Shown here: positions 27,952-36,865 of the stretch, in pieces
Layout: each line of letters opens with the position of its first letter
Numbering within the stretch: the stretch's first letter is position 1
NCBI RefSeq assembly: GCF_014396585.1
Contig: NZ_CP060717.1
Span: forward strand, 1,860,001 to 1,924,000
Direction of reading: 5' to 3'
Source of the DNA: Sphingomonas rhizophila
GTDB lineage: Bacteria > Pseudomonadota > Alphaproteobacteria > Sphingomonadales > Sphingomonadaceae
DNA length: 64,000 nt
Translations under genes and position numbers: made by a program
The notes under the pieces: generated by a model
What the model saw: the letters and a program-made list of their open reading frames with translations, nothing else
Told to the model about the DNA's origin: nothing
The model's database searches: none

Positions 27952-28518
27952 GAGACTGTCTTGCTCCGTGGAATGACGGGGATGATGGTGTCGGAAAGTT
28001 TCTGGACGGCCGGCGGACCGACCGATCCGGCGAGCTTGCCGGCGAGCGATTCGAGGCATTCGCGAAGTTCCGGGTCGGCAATGGCGCGAAGACCCTCGCC
28101 CAGTTCGCGGGGAATCGGCGCCGGGGTCGGCCGCTCGACCTTGGCGGGCTTAGGCGCGATCCGCCCTGGCGGAAAGCGATCTTGTCGACCGCCTCGTAGC
28201 CGAAGAAGCGATTGACCCGCTCGACGATCAGCGGGGTCAGGTGCTGCATCAGCGGTGCGTGCGCGCCCTCGACCACCAGGCTGAGCGTCCCGCCCGATTT
28301 GCGGCCAGCCGGGAATCGAATGGATTCAGGGGTCGACACGCGTGCGTAGCGCTCCCCGACGATTTCCGCCCAGCGGCTGACCACCGCGCCCTGGACGAAG
28401 CCGAAGCGCTTGAACGCAACACCGGAAATATCGGCGACGAGTTCCCCGCCGCGCGCGCATGACCGATGCGCGGCGCGTCCTTGTCAGCGCGGGAAGTGGA
28501 ACGCGGGGACTTCGACAT
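27948..28518 (-). pseudogene. DUF721 protein, broken by two one-base frame breaks
   Basis: The DUF721 (DciA-like) coding sequence is complete but spread over three frames. It begins at ATG 28518 (SKSPRSTSRADKDAPRIGHA), shifts at the C run 28444-28447 into GELVADISGVAFKRFGFVQ and VVSRWAEIVGERYARV, and shifts again at about 28162-28166 into RIAPKPAKVERPTPAP, ending at a TGA that overlaps the dsbA start. One extra base at each site gives a 190-residue protein. DUF721 includes DciA, the helicase-loading factor of bacteria without DnaC. Both breaks are single missing bases in G/C runs, so assembly error is more likely than decay. It is divergent from mutY. Confidence 0.8.
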
Positions 28519-28545
28519 GGTCTTCGACCATGCCATAGCGCCCCT

Positions 28546-29559
28546 ATGCCCGCCAGACCAGCAGACAAGCTCCTCTCGCATTACGACGCGAACGCCCGCG
28601 CCCTGCCGTGGCGGAACCCGCCGGGCTCGCCGCCGATGGACCCCTATCGCGTGTGGCTGAGCGAGGTGATGCTGCAGCAAACCACCGTGGCGACGGTCAA
28701 GCCTCGCTTCCGCCGATTCGTGGAGCGATGGCCGACGGTCGAGGCGCTCGCCGCCGCCCCGGCCGAAGATGTCATGCAGGAATGGGCAGGCCTCGGCTAC
28801 TACGCTCGCGCCCGCAATCTTCACGCCTGCGCCAAATCGGTCGCCGCGACCGGCGGATTTCCGCGGACGGCGGACGGACTGCGCAAGCTTCCCGGCATTG
28901 GCGACTACACTGCCGCCGCCGTCGCCAGCATCGCGTTCGGCGAAGGCACCGCAGCGGTCGACACCAATGTCGAGCGCGTCATTGCACGTCTGCATGGCAT
29001 CGATCGCCCGGTCGCCGAGGCCCGTCCCGACATCCGCCGGCTAGCGGCAGCGATGTGGCCTCGCGACCGTGCCGGCGACTTCGCGCAGGCGCTGATGGAC
29101 CTGGGCGCGACGATCTGCCGGCCGAAAGCGCCGCTATGCGGGGAGTGTCCGCTGGCCGCCGACTGCGTGGCGTTTGCAAGCGGCACGCCGGAAGCTTTCC
29201 CCGGCCCGAAAGCCAAGGCAATTCGGCCACACCGTCATGGCGAAGCATGGTGGATCGAGCGCGACGGCGCGATCTGGCTGGTTCGCCGACCGGAAAAAGG
29301 CATTCTCGGCGGGATGGCGGCGCTGCCCGGGCCGGAGTGGGCGACAGCCGCGCCGACAGGGCGAGCCATCGCAATCGTCAGCCACGGCTTCACCCACTTC
29401 ACACTCGACCTCCACGTCACGCACCGCGCCGCGCCGCCTGACAGCGAAGGCTGGTGGCAGGGCTTGGCGACGATCAGCGAGGCTGGCTTGCCGACGCTTT
29501 ACGCTCGCGCCATCGAAGCCGCACTGGCGGCGCGGGAGGCGCGCGCCGATGCCGCCTGA
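28546..29559 (+). CDS. mutY: Adenine DNA glycosylase MutY
   Basis: A 337-residue base-excision repair enzyme that removes adenine mispaired with 8-oxoguanine. The catalytic Glu is in LSEVMLQQTTVATV, the helix-hairpin-helix in LRKLPGIGDYTAAAVASI and the catalytic Asp in VDTNVERVIARL. The 4Fe-4S cluster has the exact spacing C-x6-C-x2-C-x5-C (CRPKAPLCGECPLAADC). The C-terminal 8-oxoG-recognition domain (about 225-330) is present. It is divergent from DUF721 and overlaps nudC by 11 bases, so the two are probably cotranscribed. Confidence 0.95.
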   Translation: MPARPADKLLSHYDANARALPWRNPPGSPPMDPYRVWLSEVMLQQTTVATVKPRFRRFVERWPTVEALAAAPAEDVMQEWAGLGYYARARNLHACAKSVAATGGFPRTADGLRKLPGIGDYTAAAVASIAFGEGTAAVDTNVERVIARLHGIDRPVAEARPDIRRLAAAMWPRDRAGDFAQALMDLGATICRPKAPLCGECPLAADCVAFASGTPEAFPGPKAKAIRPHRHGEAWWIERDGAIWLVRRPEKGILGGMAALPGPEWATAAPTGRAIAIVSHGFTHFTLDLHVTHRAAPPDSEGWWQGLATISEAGLPTLYARAIEAALAAREARADAA

Positions 29560-30412
29560 GCCCTTTTTCGCCGGTCCCGGCATCGACCGCGCCGACGCCC
29601 TTCGCGCCAGGCCGGATGAAGTCGCCGCGCTGCTCGGCAACGAACGGGCCACGGCGGTCATGTGGAGCGACGGCGCGCCTGCGCTTGGCATTGATGGCCG
29701 GCTGCAATGGCAATCCGTAGCCGGGGACGAACCGTTGTTCCTCGGTCTGGACAACGGCGTACCGCGCTTTTCGACGCTGCCAGACGGCACCGTACCGACC
29801 GATTCGCGCGCTCACTTCGGCATGCTTGGCCAGCTCGCGCCGGACGATGCACCGCTGTTCGCCGCCGCGCTGAGCCTTGCCAACTGGCACCGGCGCCACG
29901 GCTTCTGCTCGGTCTGCGGCAGTCCGACGGATCCTAACCGCGGCGGCTGGTCGAGAGAGTGCCGATCCTGCAGCGCCGAGCATTACCCGCGCGTCGACCC
30001 GGTAGTGATCATGCTGGCCGAGCATAACGGCCGCATGCTGCTGGGCCGCCAACCGCAATATCCCCCGGGTCGCTATTCGGCGCTGGCCGGCTTCGTCGAG
30101 CCCGGCGAGACCATCGAAGCAGCGGTGGCCCGCGAATTGTTCGAGGAAGCCGGAATCCGGGTAACCAACGTCCGCTATCTCGCCAGCCAGCCCTGGCCCT
30201 TCCCGTCGTCGCTGATGATCGGGGCCATCGCCGATTCTACCGGCGCGGCGCTGGTCATCGACCGCACCGAACTCGACGATGCGCGCTGGTTCACACGGGA
30301 CGAGGTCAAGGCGGCCCTCACCGGGGACGGGGGCGCTTCGTTCCTGCCACCGCCCCGCTTCGCCATCGCCCGCACCCTGTTGGAGCATTGGGTCGCGGGA
30401 TCGGCCTCCTGA
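29549..30412 (+). CDS. nudC: NAD(+) diphosphatase / RNA-decapping NudC
   Basis: 287 residues. A zinc ribbon (CSVCGSP ... CRSC, about 132-152) precedes the Nudix box GFVEPGETIEAAVARELFEE with following AGI (about 188-210) and the NudC-specific tag SQPWPFPSSLM. The family hydrolyses NAD(H) and removes NAD caps from RNA. The start at ATG 29549 lies inside the mutY end, giving an 11-base overlap. All active-site glutamates of the Nudix helix are present. Confidence 0.93.
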   Translation: MPPEPFFAGPGIDRADALRARPDEVAALLGNERATAVMWSDGAPALGIDGRLQWQSVAGDEPLFLGLDNGVPRFSTLPDGTVPTDSRAHFGMLGQLAPDDAPLFAAALSLANWHRRHGFCSVCGSPTDPNRGGWSRECRSCSAEHYPRVDPVVIMLAEHNGRMLLGRQPQYPPGRYSALAGFVEPGETIEAAVARELFEEAGIRVTNVRYLASQPWPFPSSLMIGAIADSTGAALVIDRTELDDARWFTRDEVKAALTGDGGASFLPPPRFAIARTLLEHWVAGSAS

Positions 30413-30492
30413 CCGCTTGATGTGGGACCGCGCGCGCCCTAAAGGGCGTGGCGAAATCCACTCTTTCCTTCGGCTCGGCCGCACGGGGCATT

Positions 30493-31185
30493 ATGATCGA
30501 TCGCAACAATACCATCGCTGGCTGGGTCCTGTTCGCGGGCGTCATCGCGCTCGGCGCGTCGATCATCACCGGCGAGGTGTTCAAGAGCGAACGCCCCGAA
30601 AAGGGCGGCTTTGTCATCGAGGGCGTCGAGGTCGAGGGTGAAGGCGGCGAAGCGGCCAAGCCAATCGAATTCTACCTTGCCACCGCCGACGCGACGAAGG
30701 GCGAAGCGGTGTTCAAGAAGTGCACCGCCTGCCACAACGCCGATCAGGGCGGCGCCAACGCGCTTGGACCGAACCTGTACCATGTTTTCGGCGAACCGAT
30801 CGGCAAGGGCCGCGGCTTCGCCTTCTCGCCGGCGCTGGCCGAAAAGGGCGGCACTTGGGACTGGAAGTCGATGGACGCGTGGCTCGCCAGCCCGAAGAAG
30901 TTCGCGCCGGGCACCAAGATGACCTTCGCCGGCCTCGGCAGCCCGGAAGACCGCGCCAACGTGATGGCGTTCCTCAACACCCGCAGCCCGTCGCCGCTGC
31001 CGCTGCCTGCCGCTCCGGCGGAAGGCGCGCCGGCCGACGCCGCCGCCGCTGGTGACAAGGCAGCCGCCGAAGCCAATGTCGATGGCGCGCAGAAGGCCCC
31101 GAACGAGCCGGTCGTGACCAACGAGGAAGCGGCCAAGGGCGGGCAGAAGAACACGGGCGGCGACGCCGCACCGGTCAGCCAGTAG
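30493..31185 (+). CDS. Membrane-anchored cytochrome c (c552/CycM type)
   Basis: 230 residues from ATG 30493, or 245 from GTG 30448; the shorter form begins at IDRNNTIAGWVLFAG, the typical N-terminus of this family. One membrane helix (about 8-28) anchors a periplasmic class I cytochrome c with haem site CTACH (about 77-81) and axial Met in PGTKMTFAGL. An Ala/Pro-rich tail of about 60 residues follows. Such cytochromes carry electrons from the bc1 complex to terminal oxidases. It is separated from nudC by 80 bases. Confidence 0.9.
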   Translation: MIDRNNTIAGWVLFAGVIALGASIITGEVFKSERPEKGGFVIEGVEVEGEGGEAAKPIEFYLATADATKGEAVFKKCTACHNADQGGANALGPNLYHVFGEPIGKGRGFAFSPALAEKGGTWDWKSMDAWLASPKKFAPGTKMTFAGLGSPEDRANVMAFLNTRSPSPLPLPAAPAEGAPADAAAAGDKAAAEANVDGAQKAPNEPVVTNEEAAKGGQKNTGGDAAPVSQ

Positions 31186-31197
31186 GACGCCCCGGCG

Positions 31198-31656
31198 ATG
31201 GTGAGCAGCAAGGCCGCCACCGTCGCCGACTATCTCGATGAACTGCCGCCCGAGCGGCGCGAGGTCATGAGCCGCGTCCGCGACGCGATGCTTCGCGCGA
31301 TGCCGGACGGGTATCGCGAAGGCATGGGCTACGGGATGCTCGGCTGGGTCGTGCCGCTGGAAGATTATCCCGATACCTACAACAAACAGCCGCTGGCCTA
31401 TGCCGGGCTTGCCGCGCAAAAGAACAGCTATTCGCTGTACCTGACCTGCGCCTATTCCGATCCGGCGCGAACCAAACGGCTCCACGATGCCGCTGCCGCG
31501 ATGGGCAAGAAACTCGACATGGGCAAAAGCTGCATCCGCTTCAAACGGGTCGAGGATCTGCCGCTCGACGCGATTTGCGACGAGCTCGCATCCACCTCAC
31601 CTGCTGAATTTATTCGCCTCTACGAGGAAGCGCGCAGCCGCAAGGGCGACTGCTAG
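31198..31656 (+). CDS. DUF1801 domain protein
   Basis: A 152-residue soluble protein. DUF1801 features are clear: LDELPPERREVMSRVRDAML at the start, YREGMGYGMLGW, and KNSYSLYLTCAY in the middle, then DMGKSCIRFKRVEDLP. Structures of this YdhG-like family show a small alpha/beta fold; the function is unknown. It lies 12 bases after the cytochrome gene and its stop overlaps the convergent LOG gene by four bases. A stretch of sequence matching no catalytic motif leaves the role open. Confidence 0.8.
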   Translation: MVSSKAATVADYLDELPPERREVMSRVRDAMLRAMPDGYREGMGYGMLGWVVPLEDYPDTYNKQPLAYAGLAAQKNSYSLYLTCAYSDPARTKRLHDAAAAMGKKLDMGKSCIRFKRVEDLPLDAICDELASTSPAEFIRLYEEARSRKGDC

Positions 31657-32519
31657 CGCTGCGGGTTGTCGTAGTAATCGCAGACGGTGGCCCACGCCTC
31701 ATCCGCGGTTTCGCACCAGGTGATGAGGTCGAGGTCGCCCGGCGAAATCACGCCTTCCTCCGCCAACCCTTCGAAATCGACCACGCGGTTCCAGAATTCC
31801 TTGCCAAACAACAGGATCGGCAGCGGCCGCACCTTGCCGGTCTGGATCAGGGTCAGCAGCTCGAACATTTCGTCGAACGTGCCGAACCCGCCCGGAAACA
31901 CCGCGACCGCGCGGGCGCGGAGCAGGAAGTGCATCTTGCGAAGCGCGAAATAGTGGAACTGGAAGCTGAGGTCGGGGGTGACGTAGGTGTTGGGCAGCTG
32001 TTCGTGCGGAAGCACGATGTTCAGCCCGATCGTGTCCATGCCCTCGTCCTGGGCACCACGGTTGGCGGCTTCCATGAACGACGGTCCGCCGCCTGAACAG
32101 ACGACGAAGTGGCGCTTGCCGTCCTCGTCGACCGGAAAGCGGCTGGCGGTGCGCGCCAGTTCGCGAGCGACGTCGTAGTAATGCGACTTGGCGACCAGCC
32201 GCTCGGCGACCTTCTTGTCCCAGTCGCTACGCGCGTGACCGAGTAGCGCCTCTGCCTTAGACGGCTCGGGCACGCGCGCCGACCCGTAGAAAACGAAGGT
32301 CGAGGCAATGTTTGCCTCGTTCATCAGCAGCTCGGGCTTCAGCAACTCCAGCTGGAAACGCACCGGACGCAGGTCTTCGCGCAGCAGGAAGTCGGTGTCC
32401 TGGAAGGCGAGCTTGTACGCCGCGCTTTCAGTCTGCGGCGAGGTCGGGACATGCTTGGCGGCGGCGGCATCGACCTTCGAGGTCGGAAAAATCCGCTTGG
32501 GAGGCTTGGGATCGGTCAT
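31653..32519 (-). CDS. LOG family protein, nucleotide 5'-monophosphate nucleosidase-like
   Basis: 288 residues with a Rossmann-like LOG fold: FVVCSGGGPSFMEAANRGA and the signature PGGFGTFDEMFE, in which Arg/Glu residues bind the nucleotide. Relatives include cytokinin-activating LOG and PpnN, which cleave nucleotides to base and ribose phosphate. An N-terminal extension of about 90 residues precedes the core. Older annotations call the family lysine decarboxylase, wrongly. It lies 41 bases downstream of sdhA on the same strand, in the place where sdhB is commonly found. Confidence 0.85.
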   Translation of the reverse strand: MTDPKPPKRIFPTSKVDAAAAKHVPTSPQTESAAYKLAFQDTDFLLREDLRPVRFQLELLKPELLMNEANIASTFVFYGSARVPEPSKAEALLGHARSDWDKKVAERLVAKSHYYDVARELARTASRFPVDEDGKRHFVVCSGGGPSFMEAANRGAQDEGMDTIGLNIVLPHEQLPNTYVTPDLSFQFHYFALRKMHFLLRARAVAVFPGGFGTFDEMFELLTLIQTGKVRPLPILLFGKEFWNRVVDFEGLAEEGVISPGDLDLITWCETADEAWATVCDYYDNPQR

Positions 32520-32560
32520 AAGCGGGGCGGCTTAGCTGCCCCGCGCCCGTCCCGCCAGCC

Positions 32561-34360
32561 TCAATACACCCGCGCCTTCGGCTTGATGTAGTCGATCTCG
32601 TCGGTCAGCGTGTAGGCGTGCACCGGACGGTAGTCGATCTTCACGCCGCCGCCCTTGCCGCCCCAGCCGTCGAACCAGGCGATGGTGTGCTTCATCCAGT
32701 TCTTGTCGTCGCGGTTGGGGAAGTCCTCGTGCATGTGCGCGCCGCGGCTTTCCTTGCGGTTGGCGGCGCAATGCATCGTCACCGCCGCTTGCCCGAGCAT
32801 GTTGTCGAGTTCCAGCGTTTCGACCAGGTCGCTGTTCCAGATGAGGCTGCGGTCCGACACGCGGACGTCGGCCATTTTCCGATAGACGGCGTCGATCTTC
32901 TCGACCCCTTCGGCCAGCGTCCGTTCGGTACGGAACACGGCGCAGTCGGCCTGCATCGTGCGCTGCATTTCCTCGCGGATCTGGGCGGTCGGCAGGCTTC
33001 CTTCGGCGTGGCGGAACTTGTCGAGGCGGGCGAGCGCCAGTTCGGCGGCGTCCTTGCCAAGCTGCGCCTGGTTGGCGCCAGGCTTGATCACTTCGGCAAG
33101 GCGCAGGCCCGCGGCGCGGCCGAACACGACCAGGTCGATCAGGCTGTTGGAACCGAGGCGGTTGGCGCCGTGGACGCTGACGCAGGCCGCTTCGCCGACC
33201 GCAAACAGGCCGGGGACGACGCTGTCAGGTTCGCCGTCCTTCAGCGTGACGACTTCGCCGTGATAGTTCGTCGGGATGCCGCCCATGTTGTAGTGGACGG
33301 TCGGCGTCACCGGGATCGGCTGGCGCGTCAGGTCGACGCCGGCGAAGATCTTGGCGGTCTCCGAAATGCCGGGCAGCCGTTCGTGCAGGATTTTCGGGTC
33401 GATATGGTCGAGGTGAAGGAAGATATGGTCCTTGTGCTCGCCGACGCCGCGGCCTTCGCGGATTTCCATCGCCATCGACCGTGACACGACGTCGCGGCTG
33501 GCGAGGTCCTTGGCCGACGGGGCGTAGCGTTCCATGAACCGCTCGCCCGAGGCATTGGTCAGGTAACCGCCCTCGCCGCGCGCGCCCTCGGTAATCAGTA
33601 CGCCGGCGCCGTAGATACCGGTCGGGTGGAACTGGACGAACTCCATGTCCTGCAGCGGCAGGCCGGCGCGCAGCACCATGGCGTTGCCGTCGCCGGTGCA
33701 GGTGTGGGCGCTGGTCGCGGAGAAATAGCAACGGCCGTAGCCGCCGGTCGCAAGCACCACCGCCTGAGCGCGGTAGCGGTGGATCGAGCCGTCATCCATA
33801 TTGAGCGCGACGAGGCCGCGGCACACGCCGTCCTCCATGATGAGGTCGAGCGCGAAATATTCGATGAAGAAGTCGGCGTCGTACTTCAGGCTCTGCTGGT
33901 AGAGCGTGTGAAGCATGGCGTGACCGGTACGGTCGGCGGCGGCGCAGGTGCGCTGCGCGGCCGGGCCCTCACCCATGTTCTGGGTCATGCCGCCGAACGC
34001 GCGCTGGTAGATCTTGCCCTCGTCGGTGCGCGAGAAAGGCAGGCCGGCGTGTTCCAGTTCGTAGACCGCGGCGGGCGCCTCGCGGCAGAGATATTCGATC
34101 GCGTCCTGGTCGCCGAGCCAGTCGGAGCCCTTGACGGTGTCGTACATGTGCCAGGTCCAGTGGTCCGGACCCATGTTGCCGAGCGACGCGGCGATGCCGC
34201 CCTGCGCCGCGACGGTGTGGCTGCGGGTCGGGAAGACCTTGGTGACGCAGGCGGTCTTCAGACCCTTTTCGGCCGCGCCCATCGTCGCACGCAGGCCCGA
34301 TCCGCCGGCGCCGACGACGACGACGTCATACACATGGTCGATAACCTTGTAGGCGCTCAT
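32561..34360 (-). CDS. sdhA: Succinate dehydrogenase flavoprotein subunit SdhA
   Basis: A 599-residue FAD subunit of complex II, which oxidises succinate to fumarate in the TCA cycle. The FAD Rossmann motif [15 protein letters not shown] is near the start (about 14-28), [10 protein letters not shown] holds the histidine that binds FAD covalently, and [21 protein letters not shown] and [13 protein letters not shown]-type blocks follow (here [12 protein letters not shown]). Length is normal. Its start overlaps the sdhD stop by four bases. The iron-sulfur subunit gene sdhB does not follow and is not in the window. Confidence 0.96.
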   Translation of the reverse strand: MSAYKVIDHVYDVVVVGAGGSGLRATMGAAEKGLKTACVTKVFPTRSHTVAAQGGIAASLGNMGPDHWTWHMYDTVKGSDWLGDQDAIEYLCREAPAAVYELEHAGLPFSRTDEGKIYQRAFGGMTQNMGEGPAAQRTCAAADRTGHAMLHTLYQQSLKYDADFFIEYFALDLIMEDGVCRGLVALNMDDGSIHRYRAQAVVLATGGYGRCYFSATSAHTCTGDGNAMVLRAGLPLQDMEFVQFHPTGIYGAGVLITEGARGEGGYLTNASGERFMERYAPSAKDLASRDVVSRSMAMEIREGRGVGEHKDHIFLHLDHIDPKILHERLPGISETAKIFAGVDLTRQPIPVTPTVHYNMGGIPTNYHGEVVTLKDGEPDSVVPGLFAVGEAACVSVHGANRLGSNSLIDLVVFGRAAGLRLAEVIKPGANQAQLGKDAAELALARLDKFRHAEGSLPTAQIREEMQRTMQADCAVFRTERTLAEGVEKIDAVYRKMADVRVSDRSLIWNSDLVETLELDNMLGQAAVTMHCAANRKESRGAHMHEDFPNRDDKNWMKHTIAWFDGWGGKGGGVKIDYRPVHAYTLTDEIDYIKPKARVY

Positions 34361-34752
34361 GCAGCGGCTCCGAAGACGATCTTGCCCAGCGCGAACAGGG
34401 CGATCGACACGCCGGCAATCCCGGCCATGTTGAGGAAGTAGTGGATGCCGATCCGCGTGCCTTCCTCATGGACATAATCGTCGACCGCGACCTTCAGGCC
34501 GTCGACGCCGTGCCGGAAGGCGAAGACGATCAGCAAGGCCATCGGGATGCCGCCGCTCGGCGCGCGGAGCCACTGGGTGAAGGTCATCTGGTCGAACACC
34601 GGCAGCATCGCCAGAGAGAAAATCAGCCACAGCGACAGGAAGACCAGCATCACGCTGGTGAAGCGTTCTTCCAGCCAGTGGCCGCCGCCATGACCCGATG
34701 CGCCAAGGCCCTTGACCCGGCCAAGCGGCGTCGCGCTGTCACCAAGGCTCAT
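34357..34752 (-). CDS. sdhD: Succinate dehydrogenase membrane anchor SdhD
   Basis: 131 residues, three membrane helices (about 33-55, 65-82 and 105-128). With SdhC it binds haem b and ubiquinone and anchors SdhA/SdhB to the inner membrane. The histidine in [21 protein letters not shown] and the conserved Asp/Tyr pair of SdhD-type anchors are visible. It overlaps sdhC and sdhA by four bases on each side, so translation of the three is coupled. Confidence 0.88.
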   Translation of the reverse strand: MSLGDSATPLGRVKGLGASGHGGGHWLEERFTSVMLVFLSLWLIFSLAMLPVFDQMTFTQWLRAPSGGIPMALLIVFAFRHGVDGLKVAVDDYVHEEGTRIGIHYFLNMAGIAGVSIALFALGKIVFGAAA

Positions 34753-35144
34753 CGGCCAACTCCCATGATCACGAACCAGGTAAGGGCGGTCGCGAAGATC
34801 GCCCCGACGATCACCAGCACCGAAAACAGCCGGTTGATCTTCAATTCATAGCCCGCACCCGTGTCGAGCACGAGGTGGCGAAGACCCGAAAAGAAATGCT
34901 GCCAGAAGGCCCAGGTCAGGCCGACCAGGACAATCGTCCCCGGAACGCTCTGCGCCAGTTCGACGAACTTGGCGTAGCCATCGCCGTCGCCGGCCAGCGC
35001 GCTCATCCACCAGGCCAGGACCGCGAGACCGGCCACGGTCAGCGCACCGCCGGTGATGCGGTGAAGGATCGAAACCATCATGTGCGGCCCCCAGCGCCAG
35101 ATCGTCAGGTGGGGCGACAAGGGTCGCTGGGCGGTGCGGTTCAT
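34749..35144 (-). CDS. sdhC: Succinate dehydrogenase cytochrome b556 subunit SdhC
   Basis: 131 residues from ATG 35144, which gives the typical N-terminus NRTAQRPLSPHLTIWRW; the frame is open further up but without support. Three membrane helices. The family signature RPLSPHL and SILHRITGG carry the quinone-site Ser/Arg, and HFFSGLRHLVLDTG holds the haem-binding histidine. First gene of sdhC-sdhD-sdhA, divergent from the chemoreceptor gene across 142 bases. Confidence 0.92.
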   Translation of the reverse strand: MNRTAQRPLSPHLTIWRWGPHMMVSILHRITGGALTVAGLAVLAWWMSALAGDGDGYAKFVELAQSVPGTIVLVGLTWAFWQHFFSGLRHLVLDTGAGYELKINRLFSVLVIVGAIFATALTWFVIMGVGR

Positions 35145-35225
35145 GGGACCTCGTAAAGGCAAGGAAAAGCAGGCGTGGGTTCCCCTAAGCGGCGGTGCGG
35201 GCGGTGGCAAGATTCCCGTGCCTGA

Positions 35226-35241
35226 CTAACCCGGTCTTAAC
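35226..35241 (+). promoter_or_regulatory. CtrA-like binding site
   Basis: CTAA at 35226-35229, seven bases, then TTAAC at 35237-35241: one mismatch from the CtrA consensus TTAA-N7-TTAAC. It lies 45 bases before the chemoreceptor ATG and 82 bases before sdhC on the other strand. CtrA controls motility and chemotaxis genes in many alphaproteobacteria. Binding is inferred. Confidence 0.5.
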
Positions 35242-35286
35242 CAATCGCATCCCATATCCGACGCGGAAACCAACAATGACGTGCAC

Positions 35287-36645
35287 ATGGGGACAATGAT
35301 GGCGACGGTGATGCGGCGGACTTCGACGGGCGAATATGACCTGAAGCGCGGGCTCCACATCTATGACTCTGCCGGCGACCTGCCCGAACGTGCGCGCGCC
35401 CTGTGGGACCGCATTTCCGACAGCGAAGTGGAGATCGCCAGCGAATTCTGGCGCGCCTACGCACGCTCGCCGGAAGTTCAGGACCGGTTCGATGACAGCC
35501 GGATCGACGAGCTGGCGCACAAGATCGTTCCCTACATCCGCAACAAATTCACCGCGATCGGCCGTGACGAATGGGTGATCCAGGCCAAGAGCTATGTCGA
35601 AAAGGCGCTCGACGCCGGCCTCACCCTGTCGACCCTGCTGTCGGGCGTGTCGGCCGAGACCGAGGCCGCGTTCCGCGCGATTCGCGGTGCCGTGTCCGAC
35701 AATGACGAGCAGGTCGCCTTTGCCCGCACCCTGTCCGAAGTGCAGATGCTGGAAATCGACGCCTTCATCCATCACGCGATCGTCTTCACCCGCGGCGAGA
35801 ATGAGCAGTTCCAGCTTCGCCAGGCCAACGAGTTCAATTCGAAGGTGATGGGCGTGGTGCAAAGCTGCACCCGCGAAAGCGACCAGCTTCGCGCCCAGGC
35901 GTCGACCACCGCCACGTCCGCGCGCGGCATGCTGGGCAAGACGAGCGAAGTCGCCGCCGCCGCCGAACAGTCGGCGGTCGCCATGCGCGAAGCCGCCCAG
36001 ACCGCCGCAGGCCTCATCCGCGCGATCGAAGACGCCCGCTCCGAGGTCGAGGTCGCCGCCGACGTCGCCGTGCGTGCCGGCGGCCAGGCCGAACAGGCGG
36101 TGAAGGTCAGCCAGGCGCTGTCGAGCCATGTCGAGGCGATCGAATCGATCCTCGGCCTGATCCGCGATATCGCCGGCCAGACCAACCTGCTCGCCCTCAA
36201 CGCCACCATCGAAGCGGCGCGCGCGGGCGATGCCGGCCGCGGCTTCGCGGTCGTCGCTCAGGAAGTGAAGTCGCTCGCCAGCCAGACGGCTCGCGCCACC
36301 GACGACATTACCGCCAAGATTTCGGCGATCACCGCCGCGACCCGCCAGACGGTCGAAGCCAACAGCTCGATCCAGTCGACCGTCGAGGAAGTGCAGTCGA
36401 GCGCCGACCGTATCCGCCAGGCGATGGAACTCCAGGCGCAGACGGTGACGATGATCACCGCCGCCGTCGACGAAACCGCTCTGGCCGCCGATTCGATGTC
36501 GTCGACCATCTCGTCGATCCGCAGCGACACCGAAAATGTCGCCAAGGACATCGACAGCGTCGAACAGGGCTTCGGCCGCTTCACCCAGCAGATCGCCGAC
36601 TTCCGTTCGACCACTAGCGAATTCGTGAGCAAGTTCGCTGCCTGA
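35287..36645 (+). CDS. Soluble methyl-accepting chemotaxis protein, possibly globin-type sensor
   Basis: 452 residues from ATG 35287 (further ATGs at 35296 and 35299, the latter five bases after a GGGGAC, are equally possible). No membrane helix. The C-terminal half is an MCP signalling coiled coil with the hairpin tip [20 protein letters not shown] (about 298-317), which binds CheW/CheA. The N-terminal 180 residues are all-helical and resemble a protoglobin sensor ([20 protein letters not shown]), but the proximal haem histidine expected near this point is not seen, so haem binding is doubtful. No che genes are in the window. A CtrA-like site lies upstream. Confidence 0.88.
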   Translation: MGTMMATVMRRTSTGEYDLKRGLHIYDSAGDLPERARALWDRISDSEVEIASEFWRAYARSPEVQDRFDDSRIDELAHKIVPYIRNKFTAIGRDEWVIQAKSYVEKALDAGLTLSTLLSGVSAETEAAFRAIRGAVSDNDEQVAFARTLSEVQMLEIDAFIHHAIVFTRGENEQFQLRQANEFNSKVMGVVQSCTRESDQLRAQASTTATSARGMLGKTSEVAAAAEQSAVAMREAAQTAAGLIRAIEDARSEVEVAADVAVRAGGQAEQAVKVSQALSSHVEAIESILGLIRDIAGQTNLLALNATIEAARAGDAGRGFAVVAQEVKSLASQTARATDDITAKISAITAATRQTVEANSSIQSTVEEVQSSADRIRQAMELQAQTVTMITAAVDETALAADSMSSTISSIRSDTENVAKDIDSVEQGFGRFTQQIADFRSTTSEFVSKFAA

Positions 36646-36658
36646 AGATGACCGGCGG

Positions 36659-36820
36659 GTGACGGGGATTGTTGCCGCCCTCGTCGCCATAGGCGGGCTG
36701 GCAATCCTGTCATCGACGCACCAGCAGCGGGCCGAGGCGGAGCGGCGCTGGGTTAGGATCGGACGCGTGCTCGGCGTGCTCACCGTGGCGATGGTCGCCT
36801 ACTGGATCTATCTCGGCTGA
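36659..36820 (+). CDS. Small membrane protein, 53 residues
   Basis: A short frame from GTG 36659 to TGA 36820 in the 220-base gap before the SDR gene. It would make two membrane helices (VAALVAIGGLAILSS and VLGVLTVAMVAYWIYLG) joined by a basic/polar loop (HQQRAEAERRWVRIGR). A four-codon frame starting at ATG 36648 overlaps its start and could act as a leader. No homologue is recognised; support comes from the clean hydrophobic pattern with a charged loop and good codon use. May not be expressed. Confidence 0.45.
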   Translation: MTGIVAALVAIGGLAILSSTHQQRAEAERRWVRIGRVLGVLTVAMVAYWIYLG

Positions 36821-36865
36821 TTTCGACGGCTCGCCTTGGCGTCATGGACGCGCTAACCGGGCCTG

